Source of the DNA: Haberlea rhodopensis
Lineage: Eukaryota; Streptophyta; Magnoliopsida; Lamiales; Gesneriaceae
DNA: 64,000 nt
NCBI GenBank assembly: GCA_907163345.1
Contig: CAJQUN010000020.1
Coordinates: 6,445,722 to 6,509,721, forward strand
Reading direction: 5' to 3'
The notes beneath the pieces were generated by a model. The model was not told the origin of the DNA, made no database searches, and saw only the letters and a program-made list of their open reading frames with translations. Within the stretch, counting starts at the first letter, position 1, and every line of letters begins with the position of its first letter. Of this stretch, positions 1-12,539 are shown piece after piece. The position numbers and the translations under genes were made by a program.

Positions 1-230
1 TGAGAGAGATTTACGAGAAGATTTCAATCGTAGTGGTGAAAGGAAGAGCTCGAACGAAGTGCTGAAAAGAAGAGATTGAAAATTTATGAGATTGCCGCCT
101 TTTCTTATTAAAGACACTTTTGTCATTTTAACTTAATGTGGACTTAAATGATTGCAAGTTTTTTCCTGAACTAGAATGAATAAAGTTTTCCCATTAGATA
201 CCGACATGAACTTTCCCCTTTAATTTTCCA
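1..230. repeat. Copy of the outer arm of a dispersed repeat
   Basis: This stretch reads almost the same as 16819-17045, in the same orientation. Both run from a GAGAGAGATTTACGAG motif through a GACACTTTTGTCATTTTAAC block to a block with CCATT, TACCG and GAACTTTCCC. The copy at 16819-17045 is the outer part of the right arm of the foldback-like element, so this is probably the end of another member cut by the window edge. No coding capacity is seen. Confidence 0.6.
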
Positions 231-317
231 TTAAAATTTCAATCATCATAAAGTTCCAGTCGAGAAAACATGTATGCAACGTCCAGTTACTTGTATACTG
301 ATATAATGGACAATAGG

Positions 318-424
318 AATACATATATACATATATATATACATATATATACATATATACATATATACATATATATACATACATATATATATATATAACA
401 TACATATATATATATATATATATA
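318..424. repeat. AT-rich microsatellite (TA / TACA units)
   Basis: Alternating TA runs are broken by ACATATATAC units over about 105 bp. Open frames across it (Tyr/Ile/Met/Val only) are artefacts of the repeat. Confidence 0.9.
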
Positions 425-430
425 AGTTTA

Positions 431-2530
431 GGAGTTAATGGGCGGCACGATATCTATGTTTACGGATAAAAGGAAATATGGTTTGTCCAAGTCAAATATT
501 TTACACACATCATAGAACATGGACAGCACACAATCCCCATTTTCCTCCATTACTGATCATAAAACAACCGCCTCCAGAATTAATACATTTTTATGAACTA
601 CATTTAAAAAAAAAAAATAACAAAACTCAAATTTCATCCCTTGAATCAATCCCCCTTATTAAGTTTAGCCTCCTCTCCCAAAATCGCGGATCCGTCCATG
701 TATCTAAACCTCCGTGTATCGAAATCTTGATCACGACGTAGTTATAAAAATGATAGATAAAAACGAGCACACACCTAAAACTAATGTTACATGACATTTT
801 CCATATTTTGTACTAGCAAATTTAACATGATCCAATCATGTAAATGAGAATGGAAAATTTTGATTCTATCTCTCAGGTACAGTGTCATATATATGATTGA
901 TATGAAATATTGCACATCAGCATCAAACTAACGACGACAATGGTGAGATGGGGGCATGGGGATGTTACGTTTGGTTGAAGCAAAGCAACATGGCATGGGT
1001 TTTGATAATTCCCTGAATAATTCATCCCATCCAACAAATCAAACCTTGCAAACTAAGGCACACTCTCAATAAATCATATGCAATTTGACATAAACTTAAG
1101 TATACATAAAACCCTGAAAATATATTAAATCGACTAAAATATCGAGAATAGCTACAATCTCGTAACAAATCAACAAAGTTAAATGTGAATCGTACGAGGC
1201 ACGATTAACTTTATCGGCTCATTAAAAGATAATAATATGTTGGTGCACAAAAGGCGTGAGATGAGCTTCCGGCTAAGGCCGGAATGATTACGCTCATCTT
1301 TCTTTTAAGGAAAGACTCGAGTTCGAATCATGCTATGCATAAAATAATACTTTTATCCTTTTTCGATATAAAAGAAAGAAAGAAAAGAAAGAACAAGACG
1401 GTGGAGATGCCAGGTAAATCAAATTAAATGTTGGGGCAATAGTCTTTGAAATTGAATAGGGAATAATAATGACACACATTATTTGTTTCCACCTATGGAC
1501 AGATCATAAAGCCCAATCCCCTCGAATCCTTCCCCTTGAAGCAATTGCACATGCTAAGAAGCGAAAAATATTTAGATGGGTTGGGTGTGTATAAAAATCA
1601 AGATATATAAATATGTATATATATGTTGTATATGTGTTGATGTTTGTAAAATCAAATATACAGAAATAGGACCGCTACAAAGCAACAGGCCACACTACTC
1701 TACCTGCCATAGGGTTCATGCGAGGAGTCGACCCGGTTTAAAAATTTATAAAATATATAATTTTTAGTTATAAATTTAACGAAATTTTGTAATTTTTTGC
1801 ATTCTAATTCCAATTTTAGCCCATTATCTTTATTTGTTTTTACAATTTTAATCTTGTTTCTGTGTGGTGACACCGACTTGTTCATTCCACACATGAGCAC
1901 TCTTATTTTGAAAAAAAGACCAGAATTACGTAAGAAAGAACAAATATTATACAAAATAAAAGATAGGAAGCTAAAACTCAGTTTTACCAGAAAAATTAAC
2001 ATTTTTCCTAAATTTAAAAGCACTTAATACAATTGTCACTTAAATGAGACGAGAAAATATTTGTATGAACCTGCATCTTCATATGATATAAAAATAATTT
2101 ATATACTAGTTTATATTTTTTTGTTTAAAAGATTGTACTTTTAATATTAACTTTATATAATACATACAAGTATTTCACATGAGACTGGTATTTATATTAT
2201 TAGCTGTGAAATGGAAAAAAGATCAAATTTTTGGATCAGAATATTTTTATCAACCTCAATATAAATATTTTTATACAAGGAAGGATTATAATGAATGGGA
2301 AACAACCAAAAATCCAAAAAGCATGCCAGAGGATTTGGCCAAACCAAACAAATAAAGGAAATTAAAGAAGACACAGCGGTCAAAAGACAGCACCAGCAGA
2401 ATGTGCAGCACAGGTGCTTTTGCTCTTCCCCATGTAATCACCATTAAAACACAATTATCCCATCAATTACGAATAAAAAAGAACACTAAAAAGTGTTGAA
2501 AAAAAGCATTGAATTGGAAACCAGCACTGA
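431..2530. other. No gene seen; AT-rich intergenic DNA with one SINE-like fragment
   Basis: No open frame resembles a protein family. Around 1235-1400 a block carries a B-box-like GAGTTCGAATC followed by an AAAGAAAG tail, which may be a decayed tRNA-derived SINE, but no clear A-box or target duplication was found. 1576-1770 holds another short TA/TG run. Confidence 0.5.
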
Positions 2531-2538
2531 ACCTTCTC

Positions 2539-2544
2539 TTTATT
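2539..2544 (-). terminator. Candidate polyadenylation signal AATAAA
   Basis: A minus-strand AATAAA lies about 445 nt past the stop codon of the gene ending at 2989. It would give a 3' UTR of roughly 450-470 nt. Other A/T-rich signals lie between, so the choice is tentative. Confidence 0.3.
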
Positions 2545-2988
2545 GATTATAAAGATAAGATATTCATTACAAGCCAACTATAGCTCACACAACTTAATAT
2601 CATAAAAGAAATAACAGGTTGGAGTTCCAACCAAAAAGAGACTCCAAACTCACTGGTTACACCCTATGATACTACCATCTAAACAAGCTTATGATATAAA
2701 TATTTCCTTTTCTCCATATAATATATTGTTATTAAATAAAATGTTATATCTGCCTTTAAAAAATTTCCAGCTGGGACCAAAGGAGGAACAGTGATCCACC
2801 ACTTTCTTGAAACTCCAGCCAAAGTGAATATTTTGTGAAAGATTTATTCTTTCTGAACATAATAATAAATTATTATTATAACCTAAATACTTGCTGGTTA
2901 ATTCTAACATACTATCCCTAATCACTTTCCACCAAAAAAGTCTTCATTTTCCCAATTCCAACCATTCAGCAAGACCATCCTGAGTTGG

Positions 2989-4408
2989 TTAATAAGTCCA
3001 CTCCTGAGGAAGCCATAGTTCTTGATTCATGACTGGCTGTGGGCCAAGATCTCTCCTTTGTTGAGCCATTCTGATGTTAGTCATAGGGTTCAAATTGGTA
3101 TCTGCAAGATATGATAAGAACTGACTTATTAACAAATCTACACAGCTTGAATGTAAAGGAAAATCACCCTTCAAATTTTTACCATATTGAGGATTGATAC
3201 TTGAAATGTGTCCGAAACGGGCATGCGCCGGGATATCAATCGAATCAAGATTCAAATTCAGGGAATGGACCACTCTCTCTGCTGTAAATCCACACAAAAA
3301 GTCAAGACTATATCAGCACAACTGAACGAAGACTGAAATTCAACTACCTACAGACATGAATGCGTGTAAGCAGTAAGTAACCTGGTTTCTTGCGAGTTTC
3401 AGGGGGAATGGTCTCGTATCTTCGGGGTAAAAATACTCCAGTCCCGGTTCTTTCCTTCTTGGTTCCGTTTTCCCCAGGAAAAAGAGCCCTCGTCCCTGAA
3501 CGTGGTACCAACGGCGGTTGTTGGTGAGACTTTTGCAAAGTCGGCCAAGCAGCGGCGGATAGCCCGTTTCTTCTTTCCCCGATATTACTTCCACCATGAA
3601 ACTGGTTTCCTAGTTTCTCTTGTTCCCAAATATCATTCCTCGTCATCTTCTGAAACTGAAAAACGCCATTTCAGAAAAAAATAGAGATCCAAAAGTTGGA
3701 AACAAACTAATAGTAGGAAATAAAGAATTTCACTAACATGGATTGCTTGCATATGCTGCTGGGAGATTTGGGCTGGTGTTTTATGACTCGAGTAAATTCC
3801 AGAAAGCATGCTCAGGTTTGCTTGGGGAAAAGAAACAGGACTGTGTTTTGTTGAACAAAACGTTTTCGTCTCTTCAATCGCCCGCATCCTAGCAACCTCC
3901 ACGGCAGCAGCATACAGTAAATCCCACCCGGCGAGGTATTTCACCTTCGTCGGCGAAGGAACCTGAGAAATGCATTTGGGACTTCCTCGACTGGAACCTG
4001 GGTTATACCCGCAGAGAGTTGACTGCGGCGAACCGGATAACTTCAACCCCTGCAAACAGAACCGAATCACTCCACCATTTTCTTCAAAAAAGGAAGAAAG
4101 GTAAAACAGAAAGATTGAATCTTGACCTGTTTATGGTACTCAGACGAGAGATTTGAGATTTGTAAAGTAGAATAAGCTATCTTCCGAGTAAGAAAGGTGA
4201 TGAAGTCATCTTCGTCACTCTCGGTTTCCGTTGATCCCACGAATGAGTCAACCGGCGAACTCAGATCCGAGCTAAATCCGGACGAATTCAAAAACCCATG
4301 TGAAAAATCATCACCCCCTTTCGTTCCGAAGTAATCCGTCCTGAAGTCATCGTCAGTCAAGAACTCCGACGGCAGCCAGAATTCGCCGTCATCCAACTCT
4401 TTCGCCAT
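2989..4408 (-). CDS. Conserved plant protein of unknown function, four exons, 384 aa
   Basis: Spliced gene read from the minus strand. Exons: 4408-4127, 4049-3738, 3649-3382, 3281-2989 (stop TAA at 2991-2989). All introns are GT-AG, phases are 0, 0 and 1, and the exons sum to 1155 nt. The start is the first ATG of exon 1 (context TTATGGCG), opening with MAKELDDGEFWLPSEFLTDD. The product has an acidic N-terminus, a Ser-rich stretch, a segment with GWDLLYAAAVEVARMRAIEE (near aa 134-153), and a basic middle region with GTRALFPGENGTKKERTGTG and VFLPRR. The C-terminus includes RVVHSLNLNLDSIDIPAHAR and ends LPQEWTY. As I recall, the DDGEFWLP and GTGVFLPRR blocks belong to a plant-only family without an assigned role. 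No signal peptide, membrane segment or catalytic motif is visible. Exon 3 has two acceptor AGs 6 nt apart, so a 386-aa form with two extra residues (Phe-Gln) is possible. The frame is intact, so the gene is probably functional. Confidence 0.85.
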
Positions 4409-4614
4409 AACAACTCAAAACAAGTACACCCCAACAAAACCCTTTTCGGGAAATATATATGGCGGGAACTGGAAAATGGGGAGGGAATTACGAGATCTTG
4501 CTTGCTCCCCGAAGGATTACAGATTACTTTATAGCAGCAGTGGAGAAAATCTGCAGGGCCCAGCAGAGAGCGAGAGAGTGGCGGATGTGGGGGAACGTGA
4601 TTTTGAAGAGTGGG

Positions 4615-4621
4615 TTTTATA
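4615..4621 (-). promoter_or_regulatory. Candidate TATA box of the 4408 gene
   Basis: Minus-strand TATAAAA about 207 nt upstream of the ATG. With a usual 30-nt spacing, transcription would start near 4585 and the 5' UTR would be about 175 nt. No other close TATAAA on this strand upstream of the ATG stood out. Confidence 0.4.
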
Positions 4622-4799
4622 AGTATAAAATCTACAGTACTGTGGATATACTCGGTATTTGCAGAAACCCTAATATTTTGTATCACAAGCGCGTGGGGTA
4701 GAGGTGAACACACGCTCTTCGTAAGAAAAGTAGGAAGCTGTAGCCAGGTAAGAAGGCGAGTGCGATCCGTATCTGACACTGCTCACTCGCTTCTCATTC

Positions 4800-5589
4800 G
4801 AAAATATTTTTATTTATCCGCCCTACCTACTCGTACATCAACTTAATATTAAAACATAACATTTTTAAATTAAAAATATATACACTAATATACAGTATAC
4901 CAATCATTTTTGACCAATCATAATAAATTAGTCCATAGATAAAGCTCACATCGATCCATACTAGTATGTTTCTTCTCATGTGAGCCAATAGTTCGCCATT
5001 TGGCGTTAATATTTTTTTTGGAAAAATTATATATTGGTGCTGTTTTCAGAAAGTTAATTCAAATAAGTCTGGTAAAAAATAATGTCTACAAAAAAATACA
5101 CGTATGAGAGAATTATATTCACGTAGATTCACTTTTTAAAGAGTTAGTTTGCAGATGTCTTTTTTAGTTCCCAAAATACACTTAAATTATAAAAAAACTT
5201 TAAACCTAATTTCAAATTAACTCTTTACGTCATCTTTTTTCTCCCTCTGCACTTAAAATCTTCAATTTTTCTCATATCATTATTATCTTCATCATCTTGT
5301 CGCCTCATCTCGTCGCCCCGACCTAAAAATTATTTGCTAAAATGTTATGCACATGAAATATGTTTGAATCGAAGCATCTAAATTGTTCGTAGCATTTGAA
5401 ATCTTTAGAATCGAAGAAGATATCGGAGTACTCTGCACATATAATTTCTGGATCAGCTCTGCACATTCCATCTTGTGTGTATATACTGTGTGTGTATGTG
5501 ATTATAAATTTGAATACCGATGCTAAATTTAGATAGCGGAAGTCTGTTGGTATGTTTTTTTTTATAAAAAAAAACATACTCCCATGGCT
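4800..5589. other. No gene seen; AT-rich DNA
   Basis: Upstream flank of the gene at 4408. Open frames here are short and resemble no known protein. 5330-5589 shows weak inverted similarity to 16626-16800, so the left arm of the foldback-like element may reach into it. Confidence 0.4.
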
Positions 5590-6137
5590 TTGACTATTGC
5601 ATATGCATAAGAAGTAGGTATGCATTGGTGTACATGTTTGTTTGCTTATTTCCAAAAATTACAGTCTGACAGCAAGTTATTGCAAAGAAGAAGATGATCC
5701 AGAGAAAAAGTAATTGGTGTACGAAAATTATAAAAAGTAACTGGTGTATGAAAATTATAAAAAGCAACTGGTGCACGAAAGTAATAAAAAGTAACTGGTG
5801 CACAAAAATATAACCTAGGTGCACAAAAATCATAAAAAGTAACTGGTGCACGAAAACGATTAAAAGGAACTAATGCACGAAAATTATAAAAAAAGTAACT
5901 GGTGCACGAAAATATAACCTTGGTGCACGAAAATCATAAAATAACTGGTACACGAAAATGATAAAAAGTAACTGGTGCACGAAAATATAACATTGATGCA
6001 CGAAAATATAACAGTGATGCACGAAAATACAACACTGGTGCACGAACTTTGTGCTAATTAACTGATGCACAAAAGTTGCAAAAAATAAACTAGTGCACGA
6101 AATATAATAACTGGTGCACAAAATTAAATAGTTCGAA
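5590..6137. repeat. Left arm of inverted-repeat element, with GTGCACGAAAA minisatellite
   Basis: From about 5695 to 6125 there are roughly 15 imperfect units of 25-35 bp, each with TAACTGGTGCACGAAAA followed by A/T-rich DNA. The same units occur in reverse complement at 16315-16560. The flanking stretch 5605-5705 (GCATTGGTGT, then AGAAGAAGATGA) also recurs inverted at 16560-16640. The two arms are now separated by the gypsy element at 6138-16263. Before that insertion only about 50 bp lay between the arms, giving a near-palindromic foldback structure. Frames reading FVHQLLFIIFVHQ are repeat artefacts. Confidence 0.75.
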
Positions 6138-8468
6138 TGTAAGGACCCTGTGCCATTAACCCATTATTAATTTATTAACCCTTGCCATTATTGCTACAAT
6201 CATGTTATCAGGGGGGAAAAAGATTACATGCAACCCTAGCATGAAATACCATTTATAAAATTTCTTACATTAATTCATATAATGTCTAAACTTTCCCCCA
6301 GCATAATCCACAAACATAATATGCACCTTTATACATACATGCTCTCAATTCATTTTTGCAATTCCTAAATAATTGCATGCAACACATAAATGAAAAGAGA
6401 AAGACACTTGCCTTCTTTATACAACCCATATACACATAACATGCGAGCATCGAATAAGTATACGTGTATCCAATGTATAAAGTATCATGCTCAATACAGT
6501 CACTGGTACTTCGATCCTAGAAGCACCTCCAATCCATAGCTCGAGCTCAACTCCAAAGCCATCGATGTGCCTATTCACCTGCCCCAACAGAGACAGCTCT
6601 CACACGGGATTAGCATACCAATATCCCTAATCCAATAAGCAGAATATTACAATTCATAATTTACACAATGTAAAGGCTATGAATATTAAAAGACACTCCC
6701 TGGATGGCATCATCGTCATCCGGGATCCCTTGTATTGTTCCTATTCTCAAAATAATCGAAACCATCAAATTCCCAAATGCCAGTTAATCACCTCACTGAT
6801 TAACTAAACCCATTCTTTCCATGCCAGTTTAATAATCAAACATGATTAAATCATCAACAAAGGATTATAGATATCATATATATCTAACCAATGGTTCCAT
6901 ACTTTTATTTCATCGCTCGCTCCACAATAGCGGCATTTAACCTCACGCAAGCTCCAAAGCAGTGGCGTCATAACCGATGTTCGCTCAAAGACGACAACAT
7001 CCCAATCATTGCTCGCTCAAGCGCGGCAGCATATAATTCCCAATGTCTAACCATTTATTGCAATATAATGTATCATGTATTCAGCAATTGCAATTATATA
7101 AAAGGGCTATGCTCGTACGTCATACGTACTTTATAACTCTGTAGTTCGAGTCCAACCTTGCCTGAGTTCCACGACCCGATGAATTATGTGCTAACACATA
7201 AATAACTCACAATCAAACATAAGCATGCAATCCCGTGCCCAAGCACGTTCGCCACCTCTAAACCCATCGTCAATCCATGACGATTAACCATTTTAAAAGA
7301 CTCCGGCTAAGCATGCATAATACCCAAAATAATCCATTTCAAATGATCAAAGGTTAGACAATTACTCAACCGAGTATTCCATTTTATTATTAAAATTTGG
7401 CTCCATCCATTCCATTTTAAAGGTATAACGTTCACATTGGAATGTAGACATTGCCCCAAAAATTGGTTACTCGTTTCCAAAATCCCGACATTTTCCAACA
7501 TTTTTGAAAAATCAAAGGGAACAGGGCCGCGAACGATCGGCGCCAAGACGCGATCGATCGCCATAACCTACTGCCCAAAAATAAACATTCCGCGATCGAT
7601 CGCTAGATCTCGCAATCGATCGCCAAGACCCCTGCGATCGATGGCCCACTTTTCGCGATCGATCACCGCTACTGCTCATCGCCTTCCCAAATCAGTAATA
7701 TGTCGCAACGGCGCCAAACCGCGATCGATCGCGACCTGTGGGTTTCTGAAAAAATCGAGTTTTAACGATGTTTTTCACACCCAAACTCAAAACCAACACC
7801 TCATACAACTTCAACACCTCAAATACATCATTTAAAACCAATAAAAACTCCAAAAACTTAACTTTGGACCTTTATCAAACACCCCCCCAATTTCCAAACC
7901 CAACAAAATACTCAACCAAAATCAACCATACTACTATCAAATTGAAGATAAGAACGAGGGGAAGAACAATACCTTATTATCTTTGAGAAATCCGGCTCCC
8001 GAGCCAAGCTTCTAGCCATTTTTTACCAAAGGGAGAAAAGAGGGGTTTGGGGGAGAGGGGAAATCGCAGGTGAGAGGAGAGAGGGAGGGAGGAGAGTTCG
8101 TACAATCACGTAACATCGAGTCCACTTGGTATATATAGTACCAAGACTCCAAAATATCAATACCTCCACAAATACATCATGATTCATTAAAAATCATCTG
8201 TTTTCAAAAATTATCTCTCCAACTCAAATTCTCAATACCATCCCCAATACAAAGTACCCCGGGCCTCAGATACCACCAAAAACCCAATTCCACGATTTTT
8301 CACCACTATGAGAATACAATCTCAACATTTGGATCCAGCGATCTCAAATATCAGATTTAACCATCCTCGGAAGTCCCGACACCGCAATTAATTCATAATT
8401 GCCTCAATTAAAATCCATTAAGGATCATACCATACCGGGATTAATACCATTAATCCCCGGGCATCACA
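6138..8468 (-). repeat. 3' LTR of the gypsy element (2.33 kb)
   Basis: Starts TGTGATGCCC at 8468 (minus) and ends CCTTACA at 6138. Near-identical over its whole length to 13916-16263, with small substitutions and indels (about 95% by eye, not computed). It includes the GCGATCGATCGC palindrome cluster (7549-7735) and GCGAG/GCGG motifs (6903-7040). Confidence 0.9.
7549..7735. repeat. Cluster of GCGATCGATCGC palindromes in the LTR
   Basis: Six full or one-mismatch copies of the self-complementary GCGATCGATCGC, plus the related CGATCGGCGCC, in under 200 bp of otherwise A/T-rich LTR. The counterpart in the other LTR is at 15349-15535. Confidence 0.85.
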
Positions 8469-8483
8469 ATTATCCCCCACTAA
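8469..8483 (-). promoter_or_regulatory. Polypurine tract next to the 3' LTR
   Basis: Minus strand reads AGTGGGGGATAAT, then TGTGATG at the LTR start. It is preceded by GGACGAAATTTT, a context seen in plant chromoviruses. It would be the plus-strand primer site for reverse transcription. Confidence 0.8.
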
Positions 8484-10582
8484 AAATTTCGTCCTTGAAA
8501 TTTGCACGGCGTACTCCATGTAACGCCGAAACACACAATCCAAACGGATCTACATCGTCGAGTCATGAACATATCATGAACGACATACCAACCGCGAGGA
8601 CACCGACCTTGCACTAAAATATGAAATGGAGTAAGTCCCCCAAACCATCGTCAACTCAAAAGGACATCAGCATACCCCGATGCTAACCACTCAAAAGCAG
8701 TTAGTCAACCGTAACTGCTAACCAAACGAATCATTCGTGATTCCAACATAGATATCGCATCAATGATATCTCTACGATTTAGCCTACGATGTTAAATCTA
8801 CATCGTTACCAAGGAAACCACCGGTACATTACAGTGTACTTACACCTAATCCGTTTTTTGATTTCCAATTCCATCTCCCTCAAAGGAGTAGTTGCACCAC
8901 TTTGCAACGCGGATGGGGCAACTCACGGCCACCGATCATCATGAAACACATCTCCAAGGATGTCTACATCTGTATGTTCCAAGAAATCACATCTTGGTCC
9001 AAACACATCATCGAGACTCTACAAGGTCTCAAGTTTCCAAAAGGACATGCAAGATAATCAATTGCATTCCCGCCACACGTGTCAACCACAACATCTAACC
9101 AATCCGACCCATGGCCATCATCGTTTACCCTAGGATTCAACAATCCTAACATAGGGACGTTAGCAGATTAGTCAGAAATGAATTACCATGGCCTCAACAC
9201 ACGACAATCCCTCCTAAAGGGAGTCAACCAGACCTCACGATCATTCTTCAGAATACATCGTGTCATTGAGATTACCAATCTCAAGGTGCCACAATCTCTC
9301 ACCGGAGATTCATTCATCAAAGCATATTACCCGATGCTCGACGAGTACCAAGAAAATGCTGGTATTCGTATACACTCACCGGCATACATGCCTAAGCACC
9401 AACATTACCTGCATACTCAATGCAATCGACTCGGGTATCACCAATCATACCCAAAGTCCCAATCTCAACTGTCAATCCCCTATTATTCTCACCCAGTGGA
9501 GAATGTTGATTGAAAAATCAACGACCAATGGTGTGATTCCCAGATCAACACCAGACAAACCGACTCGTTGAATCTCCAAAAGTTTCCCAACCGGTAGGTA
9601 TATCAATACTGCAAGGAAAGTGTCATGAATCCATGACCATCCAACCTCGAACCATCGTTCGGAAAACTGGATATATTTATACCAATATATATCCCGGAAC
9701 CAACAAATACACAACCGATTCATAATAGTGCATCCTTGCAACTATTACCAATCCAAAACCCGTATACACAACGTATACTCATTCTAACAATGCTCTATAC
9801 TAATACCATAATACTCCACAATCTCGAGCATTTCCCCAGAGACGTCTCCTCGAACGTCTCACTGAAAGGTAAGAAATCAATTAGTCACTCCAACACCAGT
9901 AATGCTTACCATGGCTGATTTACAATCAACCCACGATCGATACCAGTTGTCTCCATGACAGTATATTCAAATCTCTCCAAGAGATACACCAACATAGTAG
10001 TGTCACCCACTAACTGTATTTCGCGATTCCAATCATGTTTCCCCATTGCATTTCATATGCAAAGATTCTCAACCAGAACCAACAATGACTTGTCGACACT
10101 CACATTTGTACTCCCAACAGAATTGAGTTGTCCCAGCACAAGTCCTTTAAACATTTGACGTATAAACGTCATCCTGAGGTATTCCTGCCTCGAACCTTAT
10201 GCTACAAAGCGACTACCGAGTCTACCATAAGTCCTCATCGTATCATCATACGATTCACCAAACTCGGTCCCAACGAGCAGTATAATGGCTACAACAAGTA
10301 CACTATATCACTGCCACAATACCTGGCTAGCAAATCGCTGCCTCCATAGGCTTATACCAAGCCTACCAATATGTCATACGTTCCACTCGTTATACCAAAC
10401 CGTAACATTCATTTAGAGTAGTGGGTCATCACCCAATATTTCTCTAAAACACCAAAGCACAACGGACATCCGATGTCCTTACTCAACCACAAAGCAACCC
10501 TAATTCCGTAGGATTTATTCCACACCTTAATGGGTGGACATGATCATGTCCACCACATGTCACCTCGGTATAAGCAAGTAGT

Positions 10583-12131
10583 TGGTAGCGTTTATCGCGT
10601 ACGCCCAAATTAACCCTCTCAAGTTAATAACAGTAATGAATGTAGTAGCGTGAGTAGGGATCGATCCCACGAGGAAGGTTATATCTTTGTGTTAACTTAT
10701 GCAAACTAAAATAAAAAGGGTTTGTGAAATCAATTGAATAATACTACTACTATGTTGCAAAATTAAACTAGATGAATTAACTTATGAGAAAAGAGCGATT
10801 CTCGGTTTTCGGTTAACTTTACAATTGGCGTTTACTATCTTGATCATCGATCTTCACATACGATTCAATTCTCATATGAATATTCATCGTGGACGTTTAA
10901 TCCAATAATCAAAGTCCTATCTCACCTTAAGTTTAGTTAAGTAGCACAAACGTTCTAGTTTAACCCTTATCAAACAATCAATCAAAATACAAGCGATTAA
11001 GATTTAAATCGATGATAGCATATGAACTAGTGAGATCGATGAAGCTAAACAACATAATCCAAGCGTCTATGTTTAATCTAGTCAATTGTTTTTCCTAAGA
11101 ATTAACAAACTCACAAGCGAAATTTAATTAATCTTAGTTGCTTCGTAAATTAGAGGGATCAAACGATTCCGTATTTGATATCTAATTTAGCGTTAAATTG
11201 TATGAACGATAGCTAGGTGATCAATCCAACAATCATGCATAACAATTATGAAAAATCAAATCAGAAAAACAATTGATACTCAAAGAAAATCAACAATCAA
11301 AACTTATCTCACAAGAATCGTAAACATCCAATGTATCGTTTTCCTAAACCGAGAATCACAAAAGTATTTAGCTACTCATAACTAGATTAAAAACAATCAA
11401 AATTAATCTAGAAAGCATTAAACTAATAGGAAAAGAAAAAGTTACTAAAAGGAAGCACGATTCCGGCTTGTCGATTCCGTCCTCGTTCTTCGAGCGTTCT
11501 TCACAAAAATTGAAAGAAAAATTATTCTAAAATCTAAAAATTATTCTAAGGTATTAAATATTGCTTAATATGAGGTAGAAATCGTGTATATGAGGTATGG
11601 AGGCTGATGGAGTAGGGTAAAATCCATGTGGGAAGGAAAGAAATCAAGTTTTTACACTTTCCAAAACTCTTCTGGCGTAATTACGCGTAGAATGGCGTAG
11701 CTACGCCTACACATGCCGTAGCCTTGGCGTAATTACGCCTAATAATGGCGTAATTACGCCTGTCATCAATTTTTCTGGCGAGTTTCGTATTTTGGCCATA
11801 ACTTTCACATACGAACTCCGAATTCGACGAGTCAGCTGTCCACGCGAAGATAACTCAAAGTTCTACAACTGTTCTATGGACCACATTTCTAAAAGATGGC
11901 TGGAACATATAGAAAGTTGAGGAGAAAGGAGCAACATGTGTCTTGGATTCCGGTTTTTTTCCTCTTTTCTTCAACTTTATTGCTTCTTTCATCATTTTAG
12001 CTTGATTTCTCACATTTCCCTACATTTACACAAATATACGATTAGGTAGCATATGTATCAATTTATCAATCAAAATATACCAAATCGTAGATAATTAAGT
12101 GCAATAGATGTGTCTATTTCTAGTCACATCA
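10583..12131 (-). mobile_element. Solo-LTR-like insertion (1549 bp) with 5-bp TSD GTAGT
   Basis: The block begins TGGTAGCG and ends CACATCA, with TG...CA ends, and is flanked by GTAGT at 10578-10582 and 12132-12136. It interrupts the gypsy interior. On the minus strand it starts TGATGTGACTAG and ends AACGCTACCA, the likely LTR orientation. Near the other end it has GGATCGATCCCACGAGG, a motif common in plant LTR elements. It holds the GGCGTAATTACGCC palindrome cluster. No internal domain is present, so it is a solo LTR or a short non-autonomous element. It must be younger than the host gypsy element. Confidence 0.7.
11672..11761. repeat. Cluster of GGCGTAATTACGCC palindromes
   Basis: Four palindromic units in 90 bp: GGCGTAATTACGCG, GGCGTAGCTACGCC and two copies of GGCGTAATTACGCC. 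They occupy the solo LTR in the same manner as the GCGATCGATCGC cluster in the gypsy LTRs. Confidence 0.85.
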
Positions 12132-12539
12132 GTAGTTTCCTCAATAACTACTCCTACTACCCTGTGCTCACCATTAGCACTCAAACCAGATGACTAAATA
12201 CATATACATAAATGTATTATTCATCGAAACAACGCTACACGTCTACATAGAACTCCACTATGTCATCGTCATCCTGTGACGGTACATGTTAACATATGAC
12301 ATCCAAAATAATATCGTCAACTTCGTGACGGCATATGTCAATACACGACATCCATAATCTCAACGTCAAACACGTGACAAGATATGTATATCAACTCATG
12401 ACATCCACAATAACGCTAATAAAGCAGTAATATATCATACCTCATCGCTAACAAGATAGTGGTATACCTGTATCCATCACCCAACAGTGGTACGCAAACA
12501 GCACCCATCGCCCGAAGGCAGCGTGATCCTGTGCTACGT

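Noticed and set aside
1235..1400. Possible SINE with B-box GAGTTCGAATC
   Set aside because: No clear A-box and no target duplication found, so it is mentioned only within the intergenic entry.
5594..6121. Minus-strand frames rich in FVHQLLFIIFVHQ that look like a membrane repeat protein
   Set aside because: They are translations of the GTGCACGAAAA minisatellite, and unit lengths vary and shift frame.
8892..10349. Several plus-strand frames of 60-110 codons in the gypsy interior
   Set aside because: No family resemblance, low-complexity composition, and opposite strand to the element.
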